Assembly: GCA_022818135.1 (NCBI GenBank)
Contig: JAFMSR010000017.1
Location: forward strand, 4,519,476 to 4,583,475
Reading direction: 5' to 3'
DNA: 64,000 nucleotides
Source of the DNA: Saxidomus purpurata
Lineage: Eukaryota; Mollusca; Bivalvia; Venerida; Veneridae
Positions 25,701-38,469 of the stretch are shown in pieces (position 1 is the stretch's first letter; each line of letters begins with the position of its first letter). The notes under the pieces are model-generated. The model saw only the letters and a program-made list of their open reading frames with translations, made no database searches and was not told where the DNA came from. Position numbers and translations under genes: made by a program.

Positions 25701-28700
25701 ATTCTTAGTCTACATGTATGTAAGCATCACTCATGAAGCTAAGGACTGACATTCATTATTTGTTTGTTCATGGGTTATTAAAATGTTGTATCCTATACAA
25801 CATATTTTACATACTCTGTATTATGTACCAAGCAACTTTTGCTTTAGAAGAACACTTTGTTTTGATAAATCCATTGACTGGTTATTTTACACCGGTTTTT
25901 ACTGTAACTGCTTTTTCACGAAAAACAAAGTGATGTCTTTATTCCAGTATTTGAGCAGCTAGTGAACTTAGATCCACCTGCTTGCACCAATGACAGATGT
26001 GATAGCATTCCTTTATTTGCATTTTCAGACCATCCCTATCATCATGGATAGTAAAGATGTGGTTGCCATGGCGAGAACTGGCAGTGGCAAAACTGCTGCA
26101 TTTCTCATACCCATGTTTGAGAACTTGAAGACACACTGTGCCAAGTCTGGAGCACGGGCCCTTATCATGTCACCGACTAGGGAGCTGGCAATTCAGACCC
26201 TTAAGTTCGCAAAGGAGGTAAATCGTTATTAACATTTTCCAGAATAAATCTCAATGTACAAGTGGAATCACTTGAATGTTTGGAGATTTTGTGAGTGATG
26301 ATTACATAGAGGCTGCTCTGGAATGAATTTTAGAAACAGAAAGTACAATGTATAAAAGGAATAAGCTTTAAAGTTGCTTTTTCAAAAACCGAAACATCTG
26401 ATGTGAATGTTATTGTATGGTAAAAGTGTTGGACTGTTAATTTGGTCAAACCTGACGCTTATATAATATAACAAATATCCATTCCTACCCCTTCACCTGT
26501 GGAGAATGTAAAACCTGTACATTTGAATGTTTACCATTTAAACAATCCATGTTTCAGCTGGGAAAGTATACTGGTCTAAGGGCCGCTGTGGTACTGGGTG
26601 GTGATAGAATGGAAGACCAGTTTGCTGCTCTACATTCAAATCCTGACATGTAAGTAAGACAGGCAACTGAGACTGGTTTACTTACAGTAAATCCTAACAT
26701 GATTATAGATCAGACTGGTTTACTCAAATTCTAATATGTTTGGATAACAGACTGGTTTCCTGGAACTCGTTCATGTGTGTAAATCAGACTGGGTTGTCAA
26801 AATCCTGACATGATCCTGATATGTTTTGAAAACTGACTGGTTTACTCCTTGGAACTCTTTCATGTACATGTAAATCAGACTGGGATACCAAATCCTGACA
26901 TTTGTATGTCAGATAGACTGATATAATGAAGTCCTAACATATTATGTTAGAGAGACTACTTTACTCAAATCCTGACATGTATGTTAAAGAAAGTATTGAA
27001 GTATACTGGTTTATGGTACTTGATTTGTGTGTCGGTTATTTGATAGAACTGTAAATTTTATGTGAAGAAAAAGCATTTAATAACCCATTGAGCATCTAGG
27101 GTCTTCCTCAAGTTGGTCACAGACTTTCACTGGGACTTCCACTAGGATTAAATTTAAACATTTTTAATTTAGTAGAGAGAGCATCTTTTCCTTTCAGACA
27201 TGCATATTTAAGCATGACTGGTGCATGCCTGGATGTGTTCAGTACATTGCTGTTAGGCAAATGAACCTGCATATACATAACAATAGCAAATTTTATCACC
27301 CTGATGCTTCTCATTCACATTAACATTACTAAGGAGGTTCTTACTGAGGAGAAAACAGTGCTTTATCATTTGTAAAAATGTTATTTTATATTTCACAGAA
27401 TAATTGCTACACCAGGAAGGTTTATGCATGTTGCCGTGGAGATGGACCTGAAGCTGAAGTCTGTGCAGTATGTTGTGTTTGATGAAGCTGACAGGTAAAA
27501 CATTTTTTAGTTCACCACTACACAAAGTGTTAGAGATGAACTTTTCACATCATCCAGCCTTCGTCTTCTTGTTTGTTGTCAACGTCAAAATTTTGGTTAG
27601 TAGGCTGAAGATTAACCTTAAGAAAACTGAAACGTCTTTTCCTATGAACTTTGGTTAGTGCCTTAATCCCACTTCACTCTCTTGTTCATAGTAGTTCTTG
27701 CTGAGGTTAAACACTGTACTGCTTATAGTGTAGACCTCAGTAAGACTGTATCTTTTAGGTGTTAGACTCATCATAGTCTTCACTGATTAAAAAACAACAC
27801 AGGTATTTCTACTTTAGACAATTTAAGAGTTAAAATTAATTAAACAATAGTTTGAAAATAGTTATTTGCATAGAGAATATTTATAGCAGTTGGGATCTGA
27901 CATACATGTATACATATCAACCCATTTATCAATTTAATGAAATCAGGAAAAAAATGAATGCTCTATGAATATTAGAAGTTAACAGTTTTTGAAACAAAAT
28001 TTTGAATTTATTGCAGATTATTTGAGATGGGTTTTCAGGAGCAGTTGAGTGAGATTTTGAATCGTCTACCCGAATCCAGACAGACAGTACTGTTCTCGGC
28101 AACTCTGCCAAAGTTGTTGGTTGACTTTGCAAAAGCAGGACTCCATGATCCCATGCTAATTAGACTGGATGTAGACACCAAACTCAGTGAACAGTTAAAG
28201 GTATTATATCACTGAGTAAAGTCTGTTATGTGGGCCACAATATATATGGGAGTCACTTTTTGTTGTGTCATGTCACACATACACTGATGTGTCACTTAAT
28301 TTCTGTAGGCATATTTGTGACATATTTTATGTTGCATCTTCTTTCTCTTTGTAACTTGAGGTAAATGTGAGCTGTTGTAACCAAACTTCATACATTACTA
28401 TATACATGTACATGAATTAGGTACATCATGTAGATCATGTTGGCAGGAAGGCTGATATACATGTAGGATAGATGTTCTAAATTTGTGTTGTAAATATTGG
28501 TTCAGATCAAGACAGATTATCAAAATTTCACTTTTCTACAAGTATCACTTCAATATATTAGTATCAGCTCTTATTCAGAAATTATAGCATTTGTAGTACA
28601 AATGGTAAGAGTAAAGTAAGTCTCAAGATTATTTCAAGGGAAAAAAGGTATTCATTACACACTTTTCATTTTATCGCTTACTCTCCATAAATAGAAATCC

Positions 28701-31700
28701 CATTTTTTTCTGTTAGAGGATTAGAAAATTGTTTTACCGTGATTTTCGTGATTCTGTGTATTTCAGTTGTCATTCCTGCAGTGTAGATTAGATGACAAAC
28801 TTGCAGTTCTTGTGCATGTACTGACACATGTGATACCATCAGGAGAGCAGACAGTTGTGTTTGCTGCCACCAAACATCATGTGGAATATCTCAACATGGT
28901 ATGGTTTTATTCTAAGTCTTCACATAGTTTGGTTCTACATTTCAAGTGTAGCTAGCATAGAATTTGCTATAAGTTTCAGGTCTTCGGGTCTTGTTATTAT
29001 TGTTTTAGGTTTGGTCAGAATGATTTATATGTAATACTAAGTATTAAACAGCAAACTTTAGGAAGAGTGTTGATCTTGTCTTGCTAATAGCGTTTTCTTG
29101 TCAGTCATTTACTAAGTCAAGTTTTTCAGGCCTTAAGTACATTGTTAAAGCACCACTGTGACAGTAAGTTTTGAAGATACTTTGCAACTGTTACAAACAA
29201 AGTTAATTTTAGATACACATATAAAAGTGTGTGATATATGTTGGCAAAGATAAAACAGTTGTTATATGTGTGTTAAATAATACTTAGTTAAACATAATGC
29301 ATTGAATCTTGTAATAAAGCACAAGGGCATAAACTAGACTCATTGCAGTTTCTCAAGTTTTGCATTGACTTTGTTTTGATAAATGAATAACCGTATACCA
29401 GACATTGACTGTCAAGTTGTATTGTTGCACTGTTAGCTCCACTACCATGATCATACAAGGTGTCAATCTACTAGATTGAATCTAGTGACTTCAATACCAT
29501 TCAACATTGTACTTCACCTCCAATAAACAAATGCATGTGGACAAAGTTTGAATAGATTCTTTTGTTCATTTCATTTCTACTCTGACACAAGCAAAAGCGA
29601 GAGGCTAGCATCATTTTAATAACCTTCCACGTACCATACATGTATAGACCTTATTGTTACATTTTTCAGGTGTTACAGAAAGCAGACATTCCCTGTACCT
29701 ACATATACAGCTCATTAGACCCCACTGCTCGTAAAATTAACTTGGCAAAGTTCCAACATCGTAAAGTTATGGTGATGATCGTGACTGATCTGGCGGCTAG
29801 AGGAATTGATATTCCGCTGTTAGATAATGTTATTAACTACCACTTTCCTGCAAAAGCTAAGCTGTTTGTACACAGAGTGGGTAAGTTGTTTGATAATTGG
29901 TAACGTTTTTACTGATCAGAGAACCCGCATCTGTTGTTGCATGGTTATGGTCACTGTCTTGAAATCTGTAAACCTCTTGTTAATTAATTTTGTGATATCG
30001 TGATTCTTTATTTGAGAAAGCTGGCAGGTTTTTAAGGGGAATGGATTTAGTAGTCTGGTCTATTATCTTATTTGTTGTCTTAAATGAAAACTATATTAAA
30101 CTGTCTCATCAGATGTCAAACATTTAAATTCTGAATCCAGTAGGGATTTATGTTGATAATTTTGTTTCAGGTCGTGTTGCACGTGCTGGACGAAGTGGTG
30201 TGGCATATTCATTTGTTTCACCAGATGAGGTGGCATATGTGTTAGATTTACATGTTTTTCTAGGACGCTCAGTAAAATTTGCACCGCTAGGAAAACAAAC
30301 AAAAGGTTTGATTGATGTTATATTTGAATACAGTCACACATTTATAAGAGAGATGTTATTGGTGGCTGTACGTCAAGTGATAATTTGGTTAAACAAAAAA
30401 TACTAACAAAACCACCAAACCGAACAAAACCAGAATCATGGTTAATTTTTATCAAACTTTAAGACATTTTCCTACAAACCACCAAACCAAACAAAACTAT
30501 AATGTTAAAATTTTATCAAACTTTTAAGACACTTTCAGACAAAAATAAACTAGGTTTGTAAATGAAATAAAATAGTATATAGTAAAATTAAACAAGTATG
30601 TTTGCAGATCACCTTATTTTGGTTGATATCTGATGTTGACACTTGAAACAGACTCCCTGTTACCATGGTTACTGTATACTGTTATACTCAGCCACAAAAT
30701 GAGCAAAAACACTCGGGCAGGGAAATTTTGTTTCTTGTATCCGGAATTTCGTAATATCTGGAGTCATTACATACAGAGTTTACTGTAAGACTTTGTATAT
30801 TTTCTTATCTACAGTATCATGTAAAATAAGTTTCTTAATCAGCACAAGTGATATTTTTTATAATAATTATATATGTAAACTGTTACATGTTACAGATGAA
30901 GATGGTTGCTATGGCACTGTACCTCAGTCTGTGATTGATGACCTAGCATGAAGGACCTTACATGCTTGGCAACATGAAGAGACCTATGATATTGTTAGTA
31001 AAAGTTCAAAGTATTGATTTCAACATTTCTTAATCATTGTTTTTTTGCAGTGATATTTCATGCCAGCAAATTGAAATATTGTATTAGCAAATACTATGTT
31101 GGAATATGTGAACAATTATGGAACTTGATAATTATAGTAATTGACATTACTGCATTTTGATTGGTTGACACAAGTCTCAAGGTCAACTTAGCCAGTTTGA
31201 AGGAACGTCCTGTTAAGCATATAAATCGGACTACTGTCGGACTGGGTAAATTTGTCATTCATTGAAGGTTAAAATAACTTTGCACAATTTGATATCAAGA
31301 AGACTTGTTCACAAATTTTACACAGAATTCTACTAATTATAAAGGTCTAAATAAAAGTATGTGGAATGAATCTTGATGAAGAGGGAAATTTGCGAAAAAT
31401 AGTGAAATTAAATCGTTACAAGTATTGTTCAATTTACAGTAACTATCTCAGGAAAGTTTGATTTTGTATTTTCTACTCCTAACATACAGAGGGAAACTTT
31501 GATACAGTTCTAATCCATGTCACATACAACTTTTTCGATATAATTCACTGGAAGGTATGGTTAAAATAATTGGCAGAAATGCCTTGGGCCGCGGTATATC
31601 CGGTCCAAGACCAGCACCTGCCCCAGAATCAGGTGAAACTTAGGGTTTAAAGAAATGGACAAGATAGGTCAATCTGTCAGCATGAAGGCTTACACATAGC

Positions 31701-34700
31701 ACATTGTTTGGCACATGGGGCACAGAATGTAAATTACTTTTTGCTTGTGAATTTTAATCTGTTTAATAAAAATCATATTACTTGCTATGTTTAGTCGTGA
31801 AGATGGTTGAAATGACTTAAGCTTTGATTGCAAGAACAAGCAGGGTTTTTTTGTGACTGGCATGGAAACCTTGATATTGTTAGCCAATTGGATTAAGACA
31901 CATTTCTTAAGCATTGTTTTTTGCATTGATGATGTTTCCTGTCAAGAAATAGAAATTTATTAGACAATACTATTAAGGAAGTGAAAATTTGGGGCCTGAA
32001 CATTCAAAGGAATTAACATCTGTATTGCCAATAAAATATACAATAGTCTACAGTAGTTAGTGAAAAAATACCGTTACATATAAATCGGGTTATTTACTGG
32101 GTAAATTTCATTTAAAATTCGCTTTATTTGATAGCAGATGAAAATCGTGACACTTTAGAATTCAATTATAAATCTAAATAAAAGTATTTGGAATGAATTT
32201 CACCAAGAGGGAAATTTCCGAAACTAGTTAAATAAATGTATCAAGTATTAGTTCACATTTTCAGTAACATATTCAGGAAATTTATTTGTATTTTCATATC
32301 TAAATACAGGGGGCAGTTGTTTACCGTACTTCCATGACATGCAACTTTTCTATCAGGACAGGTGTTGATACCAACCTCTTAAAATAATTGAGTATTAACA
32401 TAGTTGAAACCTGTAAAAACTATCTCCGTCCAGACCAGCAACGTCCAATTATCGGAAAGGAGCCATAAAATGCAAGATAGGTCATTCATATGGCACACAT
32501 ACATTGATTGGTAATACAATATAAGTTTAGTTTTGCTTCTCTTAACAAACAAATAATAAACACATAATCAGTACGCGATGCCAGTTTATGAGCACTTTCT
32601 CAAAGTGAGTTTCATTTCATTTATAAAACGGGGTTTTTGTGACTGTCATGGTTAAGGTTGTTCCCATTATTAAAAATATTGCGTAAATCAAAATCAACTT
32701 TTTAAAAACTGAAAATTGGATCAGTAAAAATGAAAGAGTTTGGGGTCTCAAATTCAAAGGAAAATTTGTTGCCAAAAAAATGTACCATAGTCTACAGTAA
32801 GTAGTTAATTTTAAATTGATCCTCATGACAAGAACTTACATGGTCCAGCCTAAAAAATGGACAGATCCGTTTCAGGCAGCTAAGGATTAATGCATAAATG
32901 TTTTCTTATATCTTCAGGACTATTGGAAGACACTTCAGAGGGGGAAAGGCTGAGACTGCTGAATGCCTTGAAATCATACAAGTCTAACACTGTAAGTTGG
33001 TGTTTTCATTAAGCCTTCTAGATCAAACATTGTGGTATCTGTATGTATATTAGGCTTTGCTCAGATTTTAGTTTCAGAAGTTGCCAAGATAATATCAAAT
33101 AAAATGGCCTAGCCAAAGGTGTGAGTACCACATAGTTTAACTGCTTTCTGTTGTCATGATGCAGCAGTTTCAGGTAGTGCAGAAAACAAAAACAAAAAAA
33201 TTAAAAAGGCCACTTGTCATTTTGCCTTAAAAAAGTCAGTCATCTACACTTCCAGGGTGTCACAAACTCCCTACACTTCCTGGGTGTCACAACTACACTT
33301 CCTCTGTGACACCAACTGCATTTCCGTTTAGGTTGACTTGATAAATATACGTCCTTATTACACACCAACTATTGAATTGGCACGTTGATGTGTTTAATGC
33401 ACTAGACTTGTAATCCAAGGATCGCTGGATTGTTTCCCAACCCCTCCACTAACACAACTAATGGTCTTTCGGATGAGACCTAAAACAGAGGTCCGATGTA
33501 TCTGTTCTGCACACCAGGCATGTTAAAGAACCTGACGGTGTCTCTGGATCGGGATGCGTTGTGTATCTTGCACTATCCCCCTAAACAACTAAACTCTTCT
33601 GGGGCATAGGTCGTATGGCTTATCTGGTACCAGCGTTAAACTCTTTAATACAAACATACATAGAATTGGCATATTAAGGCTAGGTAAGCTGAACTGACCA
33701 ATGAGAAATAGTCAGTAAAGACTGTTGGACAGCAAGTATCAAAATTTGTTTACATTTTTATCCATAATACCAAACAAGAATGTTGCTTTTCAGACCATTT
33801 TTGAGATCAACTCTACAGCAAAGAACACTAGTTTTAGTGTGATGAAAAAGAAGAGGAATTTCCATGATAAAGTTGTAGTAAGTAAGCAAAAATTTGCTGA
33901 AGAGAAAAGGTTGGAAACAGACGCCATGGCAACAGAAGATATCTCAGAGACGGGAGGACAGGAGAAAGCTGAGGATGAGGATATAAAGGTATGTTTTGAA
34001 ATTCACGCATTTTACTGTTGCCACATATCTAAGGTTACTGTTATATAAAAGTGCCGACCCACCTGGTTGAGGGTAGGTGCTGACTGTAGCACGCGCCCCA
34101 GGACCCACCTGGTGATGGTTAATGGCTACTTGGTCACGCGCCTTTGGACCACGGGAGGGTTAGTGCTGACTTTAGTCACTGCGCCTCTCATTGGACCCAC
34201 CTGGTGAGGGTAATGTGCGACTTGTAGTCACTGCGCCCCATTGGACCCACCTGGTTGAGTGGTTAGTGTGCTGACTTGTAGTCCTGCGCCCATTGGACCC
34301 ACCTGGTGATGGTAAGTTGCCGACTTTATCACTGCGCCTCTATGGACCCACCTGGTTGAGTGGTTAATGTTGCCAACTTGTAGTCACTGCGCCTCTCATT
34401 GGACCCACCTGGTTGAGTGGTTAATGTTGCTGACTTGTAGTCACTGCGCCTCTCATTGACTTATAGTCATGGGTTCAAGTCCTGTAACTGATGTAGTGTT
34501 TTACTTGAATAGATAGACAGTCTCTTCAGTATGGGAAGCTAGTAATGGTCCTTCCCAAGAATGGTTGTTAAAAACAGTTCCCTCCTATAATAAATGTAAC
34601 TAAGTTCTGTTGAAAACTGTATTTGGTGTAAAAAATGCTCTGAGACTCAAAAACAGTAAAACAAAATGGTTTTCAGTCATTCTTAGCAATGCTTGACCAC

Positions 34701-37700
34701 ATTATAATTGTTAAAGAAAGTGGAGTGTGTTGTTATGGGTAGTTATAAGGATTGTATGCTTGTTCATTGGATCTCCTCCAATATTGCATGTAATATATCT
34801 ACTCTGCACTCATGTAATGTTTGGTCTTTTACTACAGATATGTGTGTACTCATTCCTGCTTAATCTCTAAAATATTTCTGCATATTTTGTATTGCAGGAT
34901 GCTTTCAGCATAGTGATTGGTGGAAAGCAATCTTCTTCTAGTCCTTTAGGCCAATCAGAATCGAACTTACAAACTGGCAAGAAGAAAAAGAAGGTCAAAG
35001 GTGCAGTCAGAGACGAAGAAAATTATATATCATACAGACCGTCTGACTACCAGACTGAACAAGGGTACTTCATACTGTTTATATATCACCCTTGACCAAT
35101 TATAATGGTTGTCAAAAGACAGTAACCTTGTATTCTCCATGAAAATTTTTCTGTCCCTTTTAGGTATATTATACAATTAAAGACAAATATTTAGGTCAAA
35201 TTAAAATTTTATCAGCCAGTGAAAAAGTTCTTTGCAATGCAAGGACAAAGTCTGAGCTCAACATGATTTCATACAGGCCTACAACATACATTTTTCAAAG
35301 TTTACACATTATTTTTGCAGACCTGGCATGTAATTGATATAAGTCAATTGGAACTTAGTATTAAAGTTTAAGATAGGTAGATACTATCAAATGTTTCCAC
35401 TATACTTCTGGACACAGTTGTTTGAAACTTCAAACTTTAAGGGTTATATTTCTAGTTTCAAAGACTTATTAAAACATATTTTTGCATTCAAGACAATAAG
35501 GTCTAAAAATTCTTCCAAGCAAAATCAAAATAGTGTTGCCAGCCAAGAATCTTTTTTTCTAATCAAAAGTTAATCCGTGGTTGGCTTATCAGCCAGTTAA
35601 AGTTTCCAACAACTGGATCCTGGAAATACATGTACAACACAGTTTTTTTGGGAGACGCTATCCAGATAACTTGAAAGTGTTTTTTGACATTCCTTTCCAA
35701 ATTGTTACCCAGCCTTTGCAAGTTGTAGAGATCATAATAAAACTGTTCATTGATACAATCTAACTTGTTTTAAACACTGCTTGCTATTCCACCTGCTGTA
35801 TTTTTGTTGGCAAGCACTATTAGAAGTTAACAGTACTATTCAAATACAAATGTACCTTTATATATGATTATTTAAGTAAACTCATTATTTCCATGTAAAT
35901 TTTGTTGCTGAAATGGCACTAACAGTTATAACGTTCTTCATTATTTGATAGTTTACGGCTTGGAAGCAGTTTTGATCGTGAAGCATCAGGAGCTGTCTTC
36001 GATATGGCAGGAGATGATGAGGATGTAGCAAAGAAGAAGATGAATACATTGAAATGGTTGGTACATCAAAAATGTGGATATTCTTGTAGCAATTTTCGCC
36101 TTCTTTTATTGTACAGCTGAAACATAGTGCTTACTGTTGCAGATTTTTTTGTCAAGAATAGAATTAAGCTAAAATAGGTTTCCACCAAACATGTACAAAC
36201 ATAAAGATGTTCAGATGAAAACAAGACATTTAATATTATGCCAACAGTTAGATGAAGAAAAAGTGGTCAGTTTTGCATCTAAAATTTCTTCTGTTTCTTG
36301 TATCCTATTATAAAAGACAGGCACAGAGAAACCACTTGTCTCAGTTTTCTAGCTAGATGTACAAGTTTGAGTTACAAATCGAAAACAAGTTTACCTGACA
36401 TTCCAGCCATATACATCCAAACTTTGCTGATTATACAAGTACCTATGTGTTTGTTTAGTTGTTACAAGTATATACATGAAAGTAAAACATTTCAGGGATA
36501 GAAAGAGGAAGAAGTATGTCAGGGAGGGGAATGATGACCCAAAGAAGAAGAAAATCAGAACAGAAAGTGGAGCATGGATTCCTGCCTCGTACAAGTCAAA
36601 TGCATATCCTTTCATTGTAGATTTGACACCTGGCTCTATAACATGTATATATTTGACACCTGGCCCTGTGCTTATGAAACTTTTTTCATGCTCAACTGTG
36701 TTTGAGCACAGAACATTTTTAACTTTTAACATCATACATTATTAGAAACAATTAAGCTGTAGTTAAAAATCACTTCAGAAATTTATGGAAAACTTGTTTG
36801 ACTCACTTGATATAAGGAATTTTTAAAATATTACAGTATTGATCAATATCCGAGCATGAATCTCAGCTGAGCATGAGCAATGTTTTTATAAGCACCGGCC
36901 AGATGTTTCCCATCTGAGATTATATTTTTATGAAAACTTACAGACATACAGATATTTTTGTAGATCTACTTTTTTTTTTTTTGACATGTATGTCCGAATA
37001 CATTTGCCAAATTTTGGAAAAACATTTGTCCACATCAATTTTTAAAATGAAGAATTTACTTGAGCAAGTTTATTTGAAATCATTCAGCGCTTCCCAAGTT
37101 ACAGGTACAACATGATCATCACATTGCTATTGCTAAGTTTTTTAAAATGAATTTGGCCATTCTTTAATTTGGACCGCTCATTTTAGCTAATGAGGTGAAG
37201 AGGGCGCAGGAGGTTATAATGTAACACCTGTTGCATAATTATATGTATTTAGGCACAAGTGGGCAGTTACTCCGTAAGGGCAAATAGTAGATTCCCATCC
37301 AATATAAAAAAACCTGCTAACTCTTTCACATAAAGAGTCTTGAAGGGAGCTTTATTTGAACACATGACCCTCAGTTAACAAATCAACAACCCCTCAACCA
37401 CAGAGCTGGTATGGACTGGTATGGTAAAGGTTTATAGTGAAGAAGTGATCAGTCTTGTGATAGTCCTTAACACTTGTTACATATAAAGACTGGGTACACA
37501 AAAGTAAGATAGATACCCAGGTGGAGAAAGATGATGATGATGACGAAGATAGGTCACAACAACAGAACAGATCCAAAAATAAACTCTCGGTGTTGGGTGT
37601 AACACCATTTAACAGAAGTAAGTAAGCCATAAGGTTTCTGTACAAAACTGAGAATTTTAAGTAGTAATTTACCTCTTAGGTTCTGCACTGTGATCGCATG

Positions 37701-38218
37701 CATAATTCATTTGAAAATATATTTAAATAAAAAGGGAGGAGCATATTGATATGATTATTTTCTTTTTAAATAATGCAAAACAGACAAATGACAAGCTGTA
37801 AAGTGTTACTGTAGCTCTGTATATAGAAGGCATCAGAGGTGTGGTAGAATGTATACAAGTAGTGTATTTTGTAATATATGCAATGACTTATTTAAGATGA
37901 TCTTGCATTAGTACTTTGTGAATTAATCTTATTGTTGACTGGTAGGTTTTTGTAGCAGTTAATTACAACACATTTTCATTATTTGTTTTGTTGAAAATAT
38001 GCTAGCAACAATTTTCCTACTTTTCAGGGCATGTTAAGGGGTCAGATGCTGGTTACCAAGGAAACAAGAGAGACAAATTCAAAAGAAAGGGTTCAGAGTT
38101 GAAGAGGCCAGAACAGATAGCAAAAGCAAGAAAAATTAAAGCAAAGAAAGAGGCCTTCCAATCTCAGAGACAACAGAAACACAAAGTTAACAAAGCAAAA
38201 CAGAACAAAAAGAAATAA
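22736..38218 (+). CDS. DDX54: ATP-dependent DEAD-box RNA helicase DDX54 (DBP10 family)
   Basis: Nucleolar RNA helicase of large-subunit ribosome assembly; the human orthologue is also a nuclear-receptor co-regulator. Exons: 22736-22990, 24718-24835, 25553-25623, 26029-26217, 26558-26649, 27399-27494, 28017-28200, 28767-28898, 29670-29880, 30171-30305, 30896-about 30993, 32918-32991, 33794-33988, 34898-35064, 35952-36056, 36496-36603, 37481-37617, 38028-38218 (TAA). All junctions are phase-consistent except around 30.9-32.9 kb. The N-terminus is Lys-rich. The Q motif is GYKIPTPIQ, motif I ARTGSGKT, Ia PTRELAIQ, Ib [27 protein letters not shown] and [15 protein letters not shown]. The C-terminal DBP10CT segment reads TIFEIN and [12 protein letters not shown], then [18 protein letters not shown] and a Lys-rich tail. 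About 840 residues are visible against 881 in human. The gap is an exon I cannot find between VPQSVIDD and [14 protein letters not shown], where there is also an in-frame TGA at 30949-30951. Confidence 0.95.
23573..23645 (-). pseudogene. tRNA-like sequence, anticodon loop TTGGCAT (GGC, Ala-type), probably a pseudogene
   Basis: On the minus strand there is an A-box-like TAGCGTAGTGGTA and an anticodon stem CCCGC/GCGGG around a 7-base loop, which places GGC as the anticodon. A T-arm GAGTTCAATTCC follows. The acceptor stem pairs poorly (CCCTTGA against TCGGGGA), so a functional tRNA is doubtful. It lies in DDX54 intron 1. Confidence 0.45.
24985..25078 (-). mobile_element. tRNA-derived SINE head, antisense
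   Basis: On the minus strand GGTGGTGTAGAGGTTTAGGT (A-box-like) is followed by GCGGGTTTGATCCCCAC (B-box-like). A related phrase is at 45.89-45.92 kb. Confidence 0.5.
30970..32820 (+). repeat. Divergent tandem copies within a DDX54 intron
   Basis: GATATTGTTAG...TTTCTTAA.CATTGTTTTTT recurs at about 30988 and 31871. GTCTAAATAAAAGTAT.TGGAATGAAT recurs at about 31346 and 32172. TTTGGGG.CT..A.ATTCAAAGGAA with CATAGTCTACAGTA recurs at about 31989 and 32741. GGTTTTTTTGTGACTG.CATGG recurs at about 31843 and 32632. The unit is about 800-880 bases, two full copies plus part of a third, with many small indels. Confidence 0.7.
33385..33655 (+). mobile_element. tRNA-derived SINE with conserved core
   Basis: A degenerate tRNA-like head (GTTTAATGCACTAGACTTGTAATCC) is followed by GGTCTTTCGGATGAGACC, ACACCAGGCATGTTAAAGAACC and CTCTTCTGGGGCATAGGTCG. 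The GGCATGT.AAAGAACC phrase matches the SINE at 17.6 kb. Confidence 0.65.
34060..34495 (+). repeat. Tandem amplification of a tRNA-like SINE head
   Basis: GGACCCACCTGGTTGAGTGG (A-box-like) and GACTTGTAGTCACTGCGCC recur at least seven times, about 50-60 bases apart. Only the last unit continues to a B-box-like GGTTCAAGTCC near 34473. Copies differ mainly by single-base deletions. Confidence 0.75.
36604..37480 (+). other. DDX54: U12-type AT-AC intron of DDX54
   Basis: The 5' end ATATCCTTTC (36604-36613) matches the minor-spliceosome AT-AC donor consensus. The branch site GTCCTTAAC lies at 37463-37471, and the intron ends in AC at 37479-37480, 10-11 bases after the branch adenosine, as expected for this class. 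Splicing here gives in-frame [14 protein letters not shown], which lines up with the human DYQKW-type segment. No GT-AG pair nearby preserves both frame and homology. Confidence 0.9.
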
Positions 38219-38461
38219 TATGAATATAAATTTAACAATTAGAAAACAACAAAATGCTCTACTAAAAAGAATGCCGGGAATAATGTGGATAAATTGGCAG
38301 ATTGATCTGTTGAGTGGTGTAATGAGTTAAATAATATCTGTTACCAAAAGTTTTATTCACATGATTTTGTAAATGTATATTGGATTACTTCCCACAAAAT
38401 GTTATGTTGAACTAGGTTAAACAATTACTGATGTGAGTACATTGTATAGGGTTCAGTATCC

Positions 38462-38467
38462 AATAAA
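38462..38467 (+). promoter_or_regulatory. Candidate polyadenylation signal of DDX54
   Basis: AATAAA about 245 bases after the TAA stop. Distance and strand are suitable, but the actual cleavage site is unknown. Confidence 0.5.
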
Positions 38468-38469
38468 AA

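Noticed and set aside
30949..30951. Selenocysteine reading of the TGA in DDX54
   Set aside because: No selenoprotein is known in this helicase family, and the surrounding exon is itself abnormal; nonsense or sequence error is likelier.
36616..37488. GT-AG alternative for the U12 intron (donor GTAGAT, acceptor AAAG)
   Set aside because: Poor donor; the joined product loses the conserved YKDW segment, whereas the AT-AC junction restores it exactly.
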